NCBI RefSeq assembly: GCF_950295315.1
Contig: NC_080179.1
Span: 74,975,368 to 75,039,367 of the forward strand
Direction: 5' to 3'
Length of the DNA: 64,000 nt
Source of the DNA: Erinaceus europaeus
Lineage: Eukaryota > Chordata > Mammalia > Eulipotyphla > Erinaceidae
Shown: positions 55,411-64,000 of the stretch, piece by piece
Numbering within the stretch: the first letter of the stretch is position 1
Layout: each line of letters starts with the position of its first letter
Program-made: the position numbers and the translations under genes
Notes under the pieces: model-generated
Seen by the model: only the letters and a program-made list of their open reading frames with translations
Databases searched by the model: none
What the model was told of the DNA's origin: nothing

Positions 55411-55479
55411 CAAACGAACAAACAGGCAGAAAAACATATGATCCCACTGTGTAATTACTGTCCCCAAGTCCTGTTTATT

Positions 55480-55683
55480 CAATTAAAAATATTTATTTAT
55501 TTTTATTTAATAGGACAGAGAGAAGTTGAGCGGGAAGGGGGACAGAAAGGAAGAGAGAAAGACGGAGACACCTGTAGCACTTCGTCACAGCTCCCTCCGG
55601 CAGGTGGGCACCAGGGACCTGGAACCTACGTCCTTGTGGGTCGTAATGTGTGTGTTCAACCGGGAGTGTCACTGCCTGGCCCC
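55480..55683 (-). mobile_element. SINE C
   Basis: cctggaacctacgtccttgt and gtcactgcctggcccc. Confidence 0.7.
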
Positions 55684-56076
55684 AAGTTTTCAAGTTTTTT
55701 CTAATTTCAAATATTTAAAAATATTCCAAGACAACATGGGTGGGGGAGGAATTTCTCTCTTTAAATTTCACGGTGGGAAGGATGGAGGTTGGCACAAAAG
55801 CATGCCATGAACCGCCTACTAGAATGTAGGCAGAAACTGTCAACAGGCAGGTGATACAAAGGGAAGTCAGACAAGCCTGAGTCCTACAGGGAAGAAGACC
55901 TACCTGCAAGGGGTCAAGTCAAAATGAAATGCCGATCCCACTTGATGACTTGGCAGACCCCAAGAAGCCGGTCACAGGCTGGTTGGGGAGGGTGGGGGAG
56001 GATCTCTCGAGAAAGGCAGAGTGGTCTCCCCTGACTTAGGAGGGCTGTCCCCTGACTTCAGAGGTAAATCAAGGCG
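55684..56076. other. Unassigned intron sequence
   Basis: Nothing recognised. Confidence 0.5.
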
Positions 56077-56260
56077 GGGCTGGGCAGTGGCGTGTACGTG
56101 GTTAAGCCCCGGTCTCCACCTGCGGGGGACAGGGTTCATGAGCGGTGGAGCAGTGCTGTTGATGTCTCTCTCTCTCTCTTTCTCTCAAAAATGGCCACCA
56201 GGAGCGGAGTGGTGGAGTAGAGCAGGCACAGAATGCCAGCAATCACTCCGCTGGCATAAA
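56077..56260 (+). mobile_element. SINE C-type with long tail, next to the ARHGEF4 donor
   Basis: gggctgggcagtggcgtgta, gagcggtggagcagtgctgt and gccagcaatcactccgct. Ends about 40 bp from the 5' splice site at 56302, antisense to the gene. Confidence 0.75.
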
Positions 56261-56302
56261 GGGAGTAACGAAAGGGCTGGGTGGGAGCCAGAGGTCACTC
56301 AC

Positions 56303-59300
56303 CTCACTCCCAGGAAGGTCTCTGAGTGAGGGTGCTGTGTGCAGGCCACGGAGACGCGGCCCCCTCTGCGGCCCATCTTCCTTCTGCCCGTCCTGGGGCA
56401 GAGTCTGAAGAGAAAGGAGGAGGCTTGCCCGGACCTTGGAGGCCTTGAACCTGTCAGGGGTCTCTGAACTGCCATCTGTGTCACTGTAGCTTCCCAGTGA
56501 CACCATGGAGATGGCACTGCCCCTGCTGGCATAGTGGGGGGGGTCTGCCAGTGTAGCCCCAGTTCTGGGGCTCAGGGGTTTGGGGCTCAGAGGCTTGCAG
56601 GGCATCCCTTGGCTGCCGTCCACCAGGCAGCAGGCAGAGCTGGCCGGGAGGGTCCTCCTGATGCCCCCCTGCTGGGCGCCTTGGCTGGAGGGGGACGCTG
56701 GAGGGGGACTCTTTTCTGGAAAGATCCCTGGAGGTAGGTCTCTGCTGTTGTCATCACCAGAGCTGGTACATTTGATAGCGGGCTCGCTTTTTCTCCGTTT
56801 GTCCTCGGGGTCCCAACAGCCGGATGACAGCAGCCCTGGGGAAGGTGGGGGTGCCCAGTGGTCCTTGAAAACATAGCTCTCCTGGTCCTGGGCCTGCTCC
56901 CTGCCTGGGCTGCTGGTCCCCGATGGGGAAGACCCCAGTCTGCGCAGTTCTGGCCCAGGAACCAGACTCCCTAGGGAAGGCCTTTTGGGGATGCCTGTGT
57001 CTCTGCTCTTCAGAAAGGCCCTCCAGGAACTCTGGCGGGGTCTGTCCTCCTTCTGGGCCTTGACACCACCTGCAGGACAGTCCCCAGTGCTGTCTTTATC
57101 CAGAACCTTTGATTCGAAGAAGCTTGTGAGAGTCCTGTGGGCTAAGGCCAGCCTGGCCCTGAGCCTTTTCTCGGGGGTCCTAAGTCGCTTGGTATTGATG
57201 CTATCTGGGGGGGGTGGGAGGCTCCTGGGGTCCTCTGGGGCCTTAGCACCACCTGCTTCTGTCCACGCTGTGCCCTGCACCACAGGGGGAGGAGTCCCGT
57301 TTGGACTGAATACCCACTGCCCACTGGCCGGGGTGGGACTGAGTCCTCGGGGGGTCAGGGTGAGGTCACCCGGCCCAGTGGAGCTGGTGGGCTGCAGCTG
57401 TTCCAGCCCTTGCTCCGCAGTGCCCCTTCCCAGGCTCTCACTGCAGGACTGGCTCTTCCTCCAGGGAGTTGCCTTGGGGCTCCCTGACTCCAGTGCAGCC
57501 TTGTGGATACTCCCTGAGGCCTCCCTTGCAGCTGAGTCCTCACTACCCTTGAGGACCTCATGAACACCTGGCTGCCCTACCCTCTGCTCAGGGCTCTGTG
57601 CCCCCAAGCTGTGAGCAAGGTGAAGGCCCCAGCAGGCACCCTCAGGCCCCGCAGTCCCAGCAGTCTGCTTTGTTTCTGCTGCAGGCCCAGGCACTGGGCC
57701 CTCGGAGGGACTGTGCTCTCCTCCCTGGGTGCTCTCAGCCGATGATCCCGGGAGGCCCACACCAGACAGGACGGGCCCGTTGTCGGCCCCCAGTTCTGGG
57801 CAGGCCGGCGGTGCACACTCACTGCCCCCCACGTGCTGGTGCCCAGCCCCAGGAGATGCGCAGGGGGACGCGGGCCGTTCCTGCACGCACGCGCAGGCAT
57901 GCGCTGTGGGGAGGACACCCCCTTTCCTCCTGGAGGCCTTTTGGTCTTTCTGCTCCACAGAGACGATGATGAGTGAGCTCCTTTCCCCTGCTGGGTCTGA
58001 GCAGGAAACCCTCTGCTGGCCGTCCACGAGAGGCACAGCCCCCTCTGCACACTGCTGGCCACACTTGGTATGGCCACCACCACAGCTGGAAACCATGGCC
58101 AGGGTCACTTCTGGAAAGTCCTTCAAGGCATTTCTGGTGCTATGGAGGCCCAGAACCACCCCATCTCCCCAGTCCTGGCAAGTGTCTGCAGCACATGACT
58201 TCTGGGGGGGCCCGTGGGCGTCTGAACCCCCCCTCATTTCCGGCTGAACCAGGCAGGGTCCGTCCCCCGCCTGGGACCCACTGCAGCCACTTGCTTGTGG
58301 GCACTGAGCACTCGTAGGGCCCTGCCTGCTGCCACCAGGAGCGCCCTTTGATGTGTGGTTGTGGGGCAGCCTTCCTGCCTCAACAGAACAGTCCTGAAGA
58401 GGCTTCTGCCTATCAGTCCCATCAACAGCGTGGGGTGCCAGCCGGGTGCTCCAGGGCTCCTGAGCTCCACGTTCTGGGTTGTGTCCCGACTTGCACTCTC
58501 TGGGCCCTGGTACTTCCTGGGCGTCTGGGCTCACCAGCTCCTCAGTGAGGCGTGAAGAGGCTGGCCGGCACCCTGAAACTTGCTGCAACTGGTTTGCCGG
58601 CCAGGACGTTTCCGAGGGTGTGTTACAGGGATGCTGTGGAGACAGGGCGCTCCTCCGAAAGGCAGCACACACAGGAGACCTCTGAGTAGGGGCCAGACAA
58701 AGAGGGCTGTGTGTCCTCACCTTCTGCTCTGCTTCTGTCCCCTCCTTTCCAAGGGTCCCAGACCCCAAAAAGTTCTGCCTTGGGGTGTCGCCAGAGCATC
58801 TTAAGGGGAGCTCTGCTATGGAGCGGGCCCTGGGCAGCAGCTCTGCGTGATGACAGTGATGCCCTGAGGAAGCCCTGCCTCTGTCATTAATATTTTCAGG
58901 GGTGCTGTGGTGGTGCGGGGCACACAGGAGGCAGGAGGTCCCCAACGGAAGCCTGCAGGGGTCAGGCCAGAGCAAGTCTGTGTGCCTTGTGACACCTGGA
59001 CCAATTTCCTGCTTTGTCCTTGCTCCCTGAGGGGTTCTGCTGTCCGGGCGGCCCCAGTAAGGCAGCACTGGCCTTCCCGTTCTGCTGGGAATATGTAACC
59101 ACTGGCGACCCAGTTCCCGGCACCACGGAAAACAGGGCTGAGCCACTGGTACCCTCGGGCAGCTCTCAGAGCTGGACTTCTGGAGGGACGTAACACAGAG
59201 CCCCCCTGGGTCTGGCACAGACACCCCTCCCACCAGCTGGAGGCTCTGGCTGCTGACGTCGCCCCCGGAGCCTGCCACGCCACCCCAGGGGCACACTGCC

Positions 59301-59692
59301 TCTTCTCCCGTGGCTGTTGCCGAGGCCCGGCCCCCACTTCCGTAAGGCTGGATGTCTGGGGACTGGCCTAGGGCTCCCGCTGGATCAAGCTCGGAGACGC
59401 CTGCCGGACACTGTCGCTGAGGTCTGGCTGCCGGCACGTCGCAGCACCCCCAGCACACCTCTCTGTCGACGGAGGAGCCACCAGGAGGCCGATCGAGATC
59501 GACTGTCACCGTGCTGTCCCCAGGCAGAGACTCGGCGCCGGAGGCACTCTCAAAGGAGTCACTTTCTGAGTCCGAGGGTCGTTGGCTCTTGTGTGTTCTG
59601 GGATCATCGCAGCTGGTCTCCTGCCTCCAGGCCAGCACCTCTGGCTCTTCAGGCTCTTCTTGGCCAGGCAGGTGGGCTCCCGCCTCTGGGGT
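56303..59692 (-). CDS. ARHGEF4: ARHGEF4 large internal coding exon (long isoform N-terminal region)
   Basis: Open for 1130 codons. The acceptor is a pyrimidine run ending in cttcccag before 59692, and the donor GTGAGT follows 56303, so the exon is 3390 bp with phase 0 at both ends. The first codons read TPEAGAHLPGQ. There is no ATG near the start, so an upstream exon beyond the window should supply the start. The protein is rich in S, P, G, Q and E and has no catalytic domain, consistent with a disordered N-terminal extension. More structured-looking pieces are LTSFFESKVLDKD (about residue 855), SSWRAFLKSRDTG, SAISMVSLGSYSDTD (about residue 1064) and a C-terminal LHTAPSLRDLPGSE. The link to ARHGEF4 is inferred from strand, spacing and phase match with the next two exons, which resemble human ARHGEF4. 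It also fits my memory that the long human form is over 1800 residues against 690 for the short form. Beyond the donor the frame runs on to a stop at 56243-56245. Confidence 0.78.
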
Positions 59693-59977
59693 CTGGGAAG
59701 GAAGAAGAGGGGAGTCAGAGATGGGCCCCAGACGCCCTTGTTGTTTACACCCTGCTGCTGGCAGGCCCGGCCACGTCTCAGCAGTTCCTGTGGCCCCAGG
59801 AAGAGAAAGGCAGCAGGAGGAGCCGCCTGGTTAGCAGAGGGAACAGGGAGAAGCCAGGCCCCAGGAGCAGAGAGAAACAGCAGCAGTGCACATCTCTCAC
59901 CGTGGCTTTATGCCAGGCGTTCGGGAAATCAGGACAGCTCAGAGAGCATGTGCAGTTAGAGCCTAAAACGCCGTGCG

Positions 59978-60200
59978 GGGCCGGGTGGTGGCACACCTGG
60001 TTAAGCGCACATGCTATAGTGCACAAGGACCTGGGTTCGAGCCCCCGGCCCCCACCTGCGTGGCGAAAACTGCCCGAGCGGTGAAGCAGGGCTGCAGGTA
60101 TCTCTCTGTCTGTCTCCCTCTCTATCTCCCCTGCCCTTCTTGATTTCTGGCTGTCTCTATCCAACAAATAAATAAAGAGAATAAATTTTCTTTTAAAAAA
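59978..60200 (+). mobile_element. SINE C, near-consensus
   Basis: gtggtggcacacctggttaa, tgggttcgagcccccggccc and tatccaacaaataaataaag. Confidence 0.92.
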
Positions 60201-60430
60201 TCCATACAATATGTTACCAATCATGGGGACTCAGGTTCAAGCCCCTGGGAGCACCTGCAGGGGAGAAGCCTCATGATCTGTGGAGTAGGGCTGCAGTGTC
60301 TCTCCTCTCTCTGTCTCTGTCTCCCTGTCTCTCAACGTCTACAAGAAGAAAGGAAAGGAATGGCTGCCAGGAACAGGCATCGGGCCCAGCAATAACCCTG
60401 GTGGCAAAAAAAAAAAAAAAAGATAAAAAA
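60201..60430 (+). mobile_element. SINE C-type with long tail
   Basis: aggttcaagcccctgggagc and gcccagcaataaccctggtg. Confidence 0.7.
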
Positions 60431-60654
60431 GTTGTGTGAATTATGGCAAAAAGCATAACTTTGCGGATTGTTTAAAAGAACAAATTAATGTGTGTCAGCT
60501 TAGTGTCTCTTTGTTCCTTTGCAGTCAACTGGATTAAAGGCAAAGCCCTTTTACACCAAAATGTTTCTGAGTTAGGTTTACTGGAGCCAAAAGAGAAAAA
60601 AAATCCCCAAGAATTATTGAAATGACAACTCCATTGAGAGGTGTGATGAACGCC

Positions 60655-60763
60655 CAACTTTTTTTTTTTTTTTTAATTGGTTCCAGGGTTATCACTGAGG
60701 CTTGGTGCCTGCACGAGGAATCCATCACTTCCAGCAACTATCTTTTCTCTCTCTCTCTCTCTC
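60655..60763 (-). mobile_element. SINE long-type tail fragment
   Basis: ttccagggttatcactgagg, ending in (CT)n. Confidence 0.65.
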
Positions 60764-60764
60764 T

Positions 60765-61112
60765 CTCTCTTTTGCCTCCAGGGTTACTGCTGGGGCTCGG
60801 TGCCTGCACCATGAATCCACTGCTCCTGGAGGCCAATTTTTTCCCCTGTTTGTTGCCCTTGTAGTTGTAGCCTTGTTGTGGTTATTATTGTTGTTGTTGA
60901 TGTCGTTCATTGTTGGATTGGACAGAGAGAAATGGAGAGAGGAGGGGAAGACAGAGAGGGGGAGGGAAAGACAAACACCCGCAGACCTGCTTCACCACCT
61001 GTGAAGCGACTCCCCTGCAGGTGGGGAGCCGGGGGGCTCGAACCGGGACCCTTATGCCGGTGCTTGCACTTTGTGCCATGTACACTTAACCCTCTGCACG
61101 ACTGCCCGACTC
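60765..61112 (-). mobile_element. SINE A, long form
   Basis: cctccagggttactgctggg to cgactgcccgactcc. Confidence 0.9.
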
Positions 61113-61113
61113 C

Positions 61114-61205
61114 ATTCTTCTTTTTCTTCTTCTTCTTCTTCTTCTTCTTCTTCTTCTTCTTCTTCTTCTTCTTCTTCTTCTTCTTCTTCTTCTTCTTCTT
61201 CTTTT
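61114..61205. repeat. (CTT)n microsatellite
   Basis: About 30 CTT units forming the reversed tail of the SINE at 61206-61397. Confidence 0.95.
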
Positions 61206-61397
61206 TTATATGATAGGGCATACAGAAACCAAAGGGGGAGGAGGATATAGAAAGGGAGAAAAACAGAGAGACACCTGCAGTACTTAGTTCGCCTCTCATG
61301 AAACTTCCCCCTTGCAAGTGGGGAGTGGGAGCTCGAACCAGGTCCTTGTGTGCTGTAACGTGTATGCTTAGTCAGCTGCACCACTGCCCAGCCCCAC
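61206..61397 (-). mobile_element. SINE C-type
   Basis: gagctcgaaccaggtccttg and caccactgcccagccccacc. (CTT)n is its tail. Confidence 0.75.
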
Positions 61398-61526
61398 CTT
61401 GTCTTTTATTGATAGACCGTGAAGAGAAGTCAGGAACTGCATACAGACGTGAAGACTCCCTTCTCTCCTCGCGCTATTCCTAATCAGCTTGTTGAGATGT
61501 AAGTGATTGTGCACCCACTGGTCTGT

Positions 61527-61619
61527 GGGGCTGGGTGGTGACACACCTAAACAGTCGCCGTACTCAGGGTCTTGGGTTCAAGCCTCCAGTCTCCACCTGC
61601 ATCAGGAGAAGCTTTGCAA

Positions 61620-61660
<41 letters not shown>

Positions 61661-62020
61661 CTCCCTACCCTTTCAATTTCTCACTGAGATATTTTTTTTT
61701 TATTGATTGATTCCCTTTTGTTGCCCTTGTTTATTGTTGTAGTTATTGATGTCGTCATTGTTGGATAGGATAGAGAGAAATGGAGAGAGGAGGGGAAGAC
61801 AGAGAGGGGGAGAGAAAGACAGACACCTGCAGACCTGCTTCACCGCCTGTGAAACGACTCCCCTGCAGGTGGGGAGCCGGGGGCTCGAACCGGGATCCTT
61901 ACGCAGGTCCTCGCACTTTGACACTGAGATATTTCTATCAAATAATAGAAAGGGAAAAAGCTGCGGAGAGCAGTGGATTCATTGTGTAGTCACCGAGCCC
62001 CAGTGATAACCCTGGAGGCA
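61527..62020 (+). mobile_element. SINE C-type with long tail, split by SINE A
   Basis: Head and body 61527-61695, long tail 61934-62020 (gagccccagtgataaccctg). Confidence 0.75.
61696..61920 (-). mobile_element. SINE A nested, 5'-truncated
   Basis: TSD cactgagatattt at 61683-61695 and 61921-61933. Confidence 0.92.
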
Positions 62021-62100
62021 ATGGGAAAAACGTGTGCAGGCCTACGGCCTGTGTGTTTTGACAAACGTGTGCACATGTAAGGCTATCAGCATGACAGATT

Positions 62101-62383
62101 CTTTTTTTAAATATTTTTTTCCCTTTTGTTGCCCTTGTTTATCATTATTGTTGTTATTCTTGTTGTGATTGCTGTTGTTGTTGTTGGATAAGACAGAGAG
62201 AAGTGGAGAGAGGAGGGGAAGACAGAGAGGGGGAGAGAAAGACAGACACCTGCAGACCTGCCTCACCGCCTGTGAAGCGACTCCCCTGCAGGTGGGGAGC
62301 TGGGGCTTGAACCGGGATCCTTATGCTGGTCCTTGCGTTTTGCGCCATGTGCACTTAACCCGCTGCGCTACCACCCGACTCCC
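62101..62383 (-). mobile_element. SINE A
   Basis: gggcttgaaccgggatcctt to gctaccacccgactccc. Confidence 0.9.
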
Positions 62384-62397
62384 ATCTTATTTAACTT

Positions 62398-62532
62398 TTA
62401 AGAGAGAGAGAGAGAGAAGCACTGCTAGGCTCTGGCAGCTCTGGCTCTCGGTGGTGTTAGGCAGGATTGGAAACTGAGCCTTGAGGCATGCCAGTCCTGA
62501 CTTCTAACATGCTCAGATATCTCCCTGGCCCT
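62398..62532 (-). mobile_element. SINE D-like
   Basis: caggattggaaactgagcct and cagatatctccctggccct. Confidence 0.6.
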
Positions 62533-63487
62533 CAGCACACTACTTTAGAGACATCTACCCTGTGTGGTCATGGCATATATCAGCATAGACAATGCCTTGA
62601 ACTTTGTGACAATGAAGCACCCAGCATACCTGAAGCTTCCCTGGGGCCAGAGTGGGCAGGCACACGCCCAGCCTGGGCAGACAGAGGCAGACAGCAGCCG
62701 CACATCCCACATCCACCAGCCCTTCCCAGATACCTGTTCTCTGATCCTGTCACAGGCTGCTGCTCAAAGTCAAATTTACTTTACTTCCCCGTGATAGGAG
62801 AAGAAGAAAAAAAAAAGGACACACAACCCAAAGCATAGGTGTGTGGGGCTTTGGAGGGGAAAGGTAGACTCACCCTAGCAGGACTGATGTCACACAGGTG
62901 TTTACCGTGCGTCACAGAACAGGGAGGAGTGAGAACTAAAAAGGAAATATTGCAAGCGCAACCGTTAGGGGATGAGGGCTGTGCTTTGCTGTCTGCTGGC
63001 TGGGAACAGGGAGGAGCTGGGAACTGGGCAGTCCGGGGTCTCCCATGAGTCTGCTGCAGGGGCTTGTTCCAGCCTCTCAGCACAGCAGGAATAACAGCCT
63101 TTGGACCACGGCCCTCCCACATCACAGCAGTGAGGAAGAGCAAGACAGGATGTGAGCACGCCTGGGCAAGCAGGGAGATGGTGCAAGGGCCAGCTGTGTC
63201 CTGAGCAAAAGATGAAGGAGGCCAGCCTCAGGCCCGGGGAGCACCCTGCTCAGTGTACGCCATTCTATCTTCAGGGTACCCTGGCTCCCTCCTCCCACCA
63301 TCCATGCGGTTTAACCCAGGACTAAGGCTCCTACTGTATAGCACTCCACTGGGCCTTTCCACATGGCCATGACTTCAGGTCACTGGGGACACTCGACATG
63401 CACATGCCCAGGCCCAGAGAATTCCAAGTTCCAAGTGACCAACTGCCTGGGCGTTCAGTATGCTCACACACTAGAGTCACTCCTGCA
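62533..63487. other. Unassigned sequence upstream of the large exon
   Basis: Single-copy in appearance. An upstream ARHGEF4 exon could be here or beyond the window, but none is supported by sequence. Confidence 0.45.
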
Positions 63488-63491
63488 GAAG

Positions 63492-63532
<41 letters not shown>

Positions 63533-64000
63533 ATATACACTTATTCTCTCTCTCTCACACACACACACTGACATACACTTATACTCTCTCTCACACACAC
63601 ACACTGACATACACTCATACTCTCTCTCTTTCACACACACACACACACACACTGACATACACTCATCCACTCTCTCTCTCACACACACACACTGACATAC
63701 ACTCATACTCTCTCTCTTTCACACACACACACACTGACATACACTCATCCACTCTCTCTCTCACACACACACACTGACATACACTCATACTCTCTCTCTT
63801 TCACACACACATACACACACTGACATACACTCATCTACTCTCTCTCTCACACACACACACTGACATATACTCATCCACTCTCTCTCTCACACACACACAC
63901 TGACATACACTCATACTCTCTCTCTTTCACACACACACACACTGACATACACTCATCCACTCTCTCTCACACACACACACACACTGACATATACTCATAC
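63488..64000. repeat. CA/CT minisatellite running off the window
   Basis: Blocks of (CA)n, ctgacatacactcat and (CT)n repeat every 40-60 bp. Confidence 0.93.

Noticed and set aside
57577..58247. Frames of 120-190 codons inside the large ARHGEF4 exon, both strands
   Set aside because: Shadows of the 1130-codon frame.
62781..63143. Possible upstream ARHGEF4 exon
   Set aside because: No acceptor/donor pair with matching phase and no similarity to the known N-terminus.

Overview
The window looks like nuclear DNA of a hedgehog (Erinaceidae, most likely Erinaceus europaeus). It is packed with tRNA-derived SINEs of the hedgehog type, L1 fragments and several class II endogenous retrovirus LTRs. It also carries the 3' end of a LINE whose protein resembles the Vingi/Ingi group, which in mammals I know only from hedgehogs. 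Species and repeat names are from memory, not from a search. There are no bacterial-style genes, rRNA genes or CRISPR arrays.

The one gene I can support is ARHGEF4 (Asef1, an APC-binding Rho/Rac/Cdc42 exchange factor), on the minus strand, so transcription runs from high to low coordinates. Four coding exons are visible. In transcript order they are a 3390-bp exon (59692-56303, phase 0 to 0), a 135-bp exon (53275-53141, phase 0 to 0), a 124-bp exon (50941-50818, phase 0 to 1) and an alternative first exon in a CpG island (39823-39532, ending in phase 1). The last two both end in phase 1, so either can join the same downstream exon. The exons for the SH3, DH and PH domains were not found and should lie to the left of the window. 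The whole window is therefore probably inside ARHGEF4, and nearly everything else is intron filled with mobile elements.

SINE labels used below are mine. A: about 290 bp, head with 'tagcgcagcgggtta' and 'ggttcgagccc', CT-rich body and a CAACAATAA-rich tail; a long form adds a segment ending 'accctggagg'. B: about 155 bp, 'ggcgcagtggataaagc' and 'gagttcaatcccc'. C: about 190 bp, 'ggcgcacctggttaagc' and a 'ccaataaataaa' tail. D: about 130 bp, 'tagcataatggttatgc' and 'caggttcaatccc'. E: 'agctcacttggatagtg' and 'ctgctttgccatgtg'. Ends are by eye, good to about 5-10 bp unless target-site duplications (TSDs) are given.

Layout. 1-15 kb: SINEs, L1 pieces, a Vingi-like tail, an ERV LTR and a 44-bp tandem triplicate. 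15.5-18.4 kb: a small complete class II ERV (LTR, Lys-type primer site, coding-poor interior, purine tract, LTR) nested inside an older LTR of opposite orientation. 18.6-26.5 kb: SINEs and a minus-strand LTR. 26.6-28.1 kb: a composite CA minisatellite. 28-39 kb: SINEs, a mariner-like MITE split by a SINE, and L1. 39.3-40.1 kb: CpG island with the alternative first exon. 42.3-43.3 kb: a 76-bp AT-rich minisatellite. 44.7-45.4 kb: SINE D, SINE A and a solo LTR nested in each other. 47.4-47.7 kb: L1 holding a 161-bp poly(A)-tailed insert of unknown origin. 50.8-59.7 kb: three ARHGEF4 exons. 63.5-64 kb: another CA-type minisatellite running off the end.
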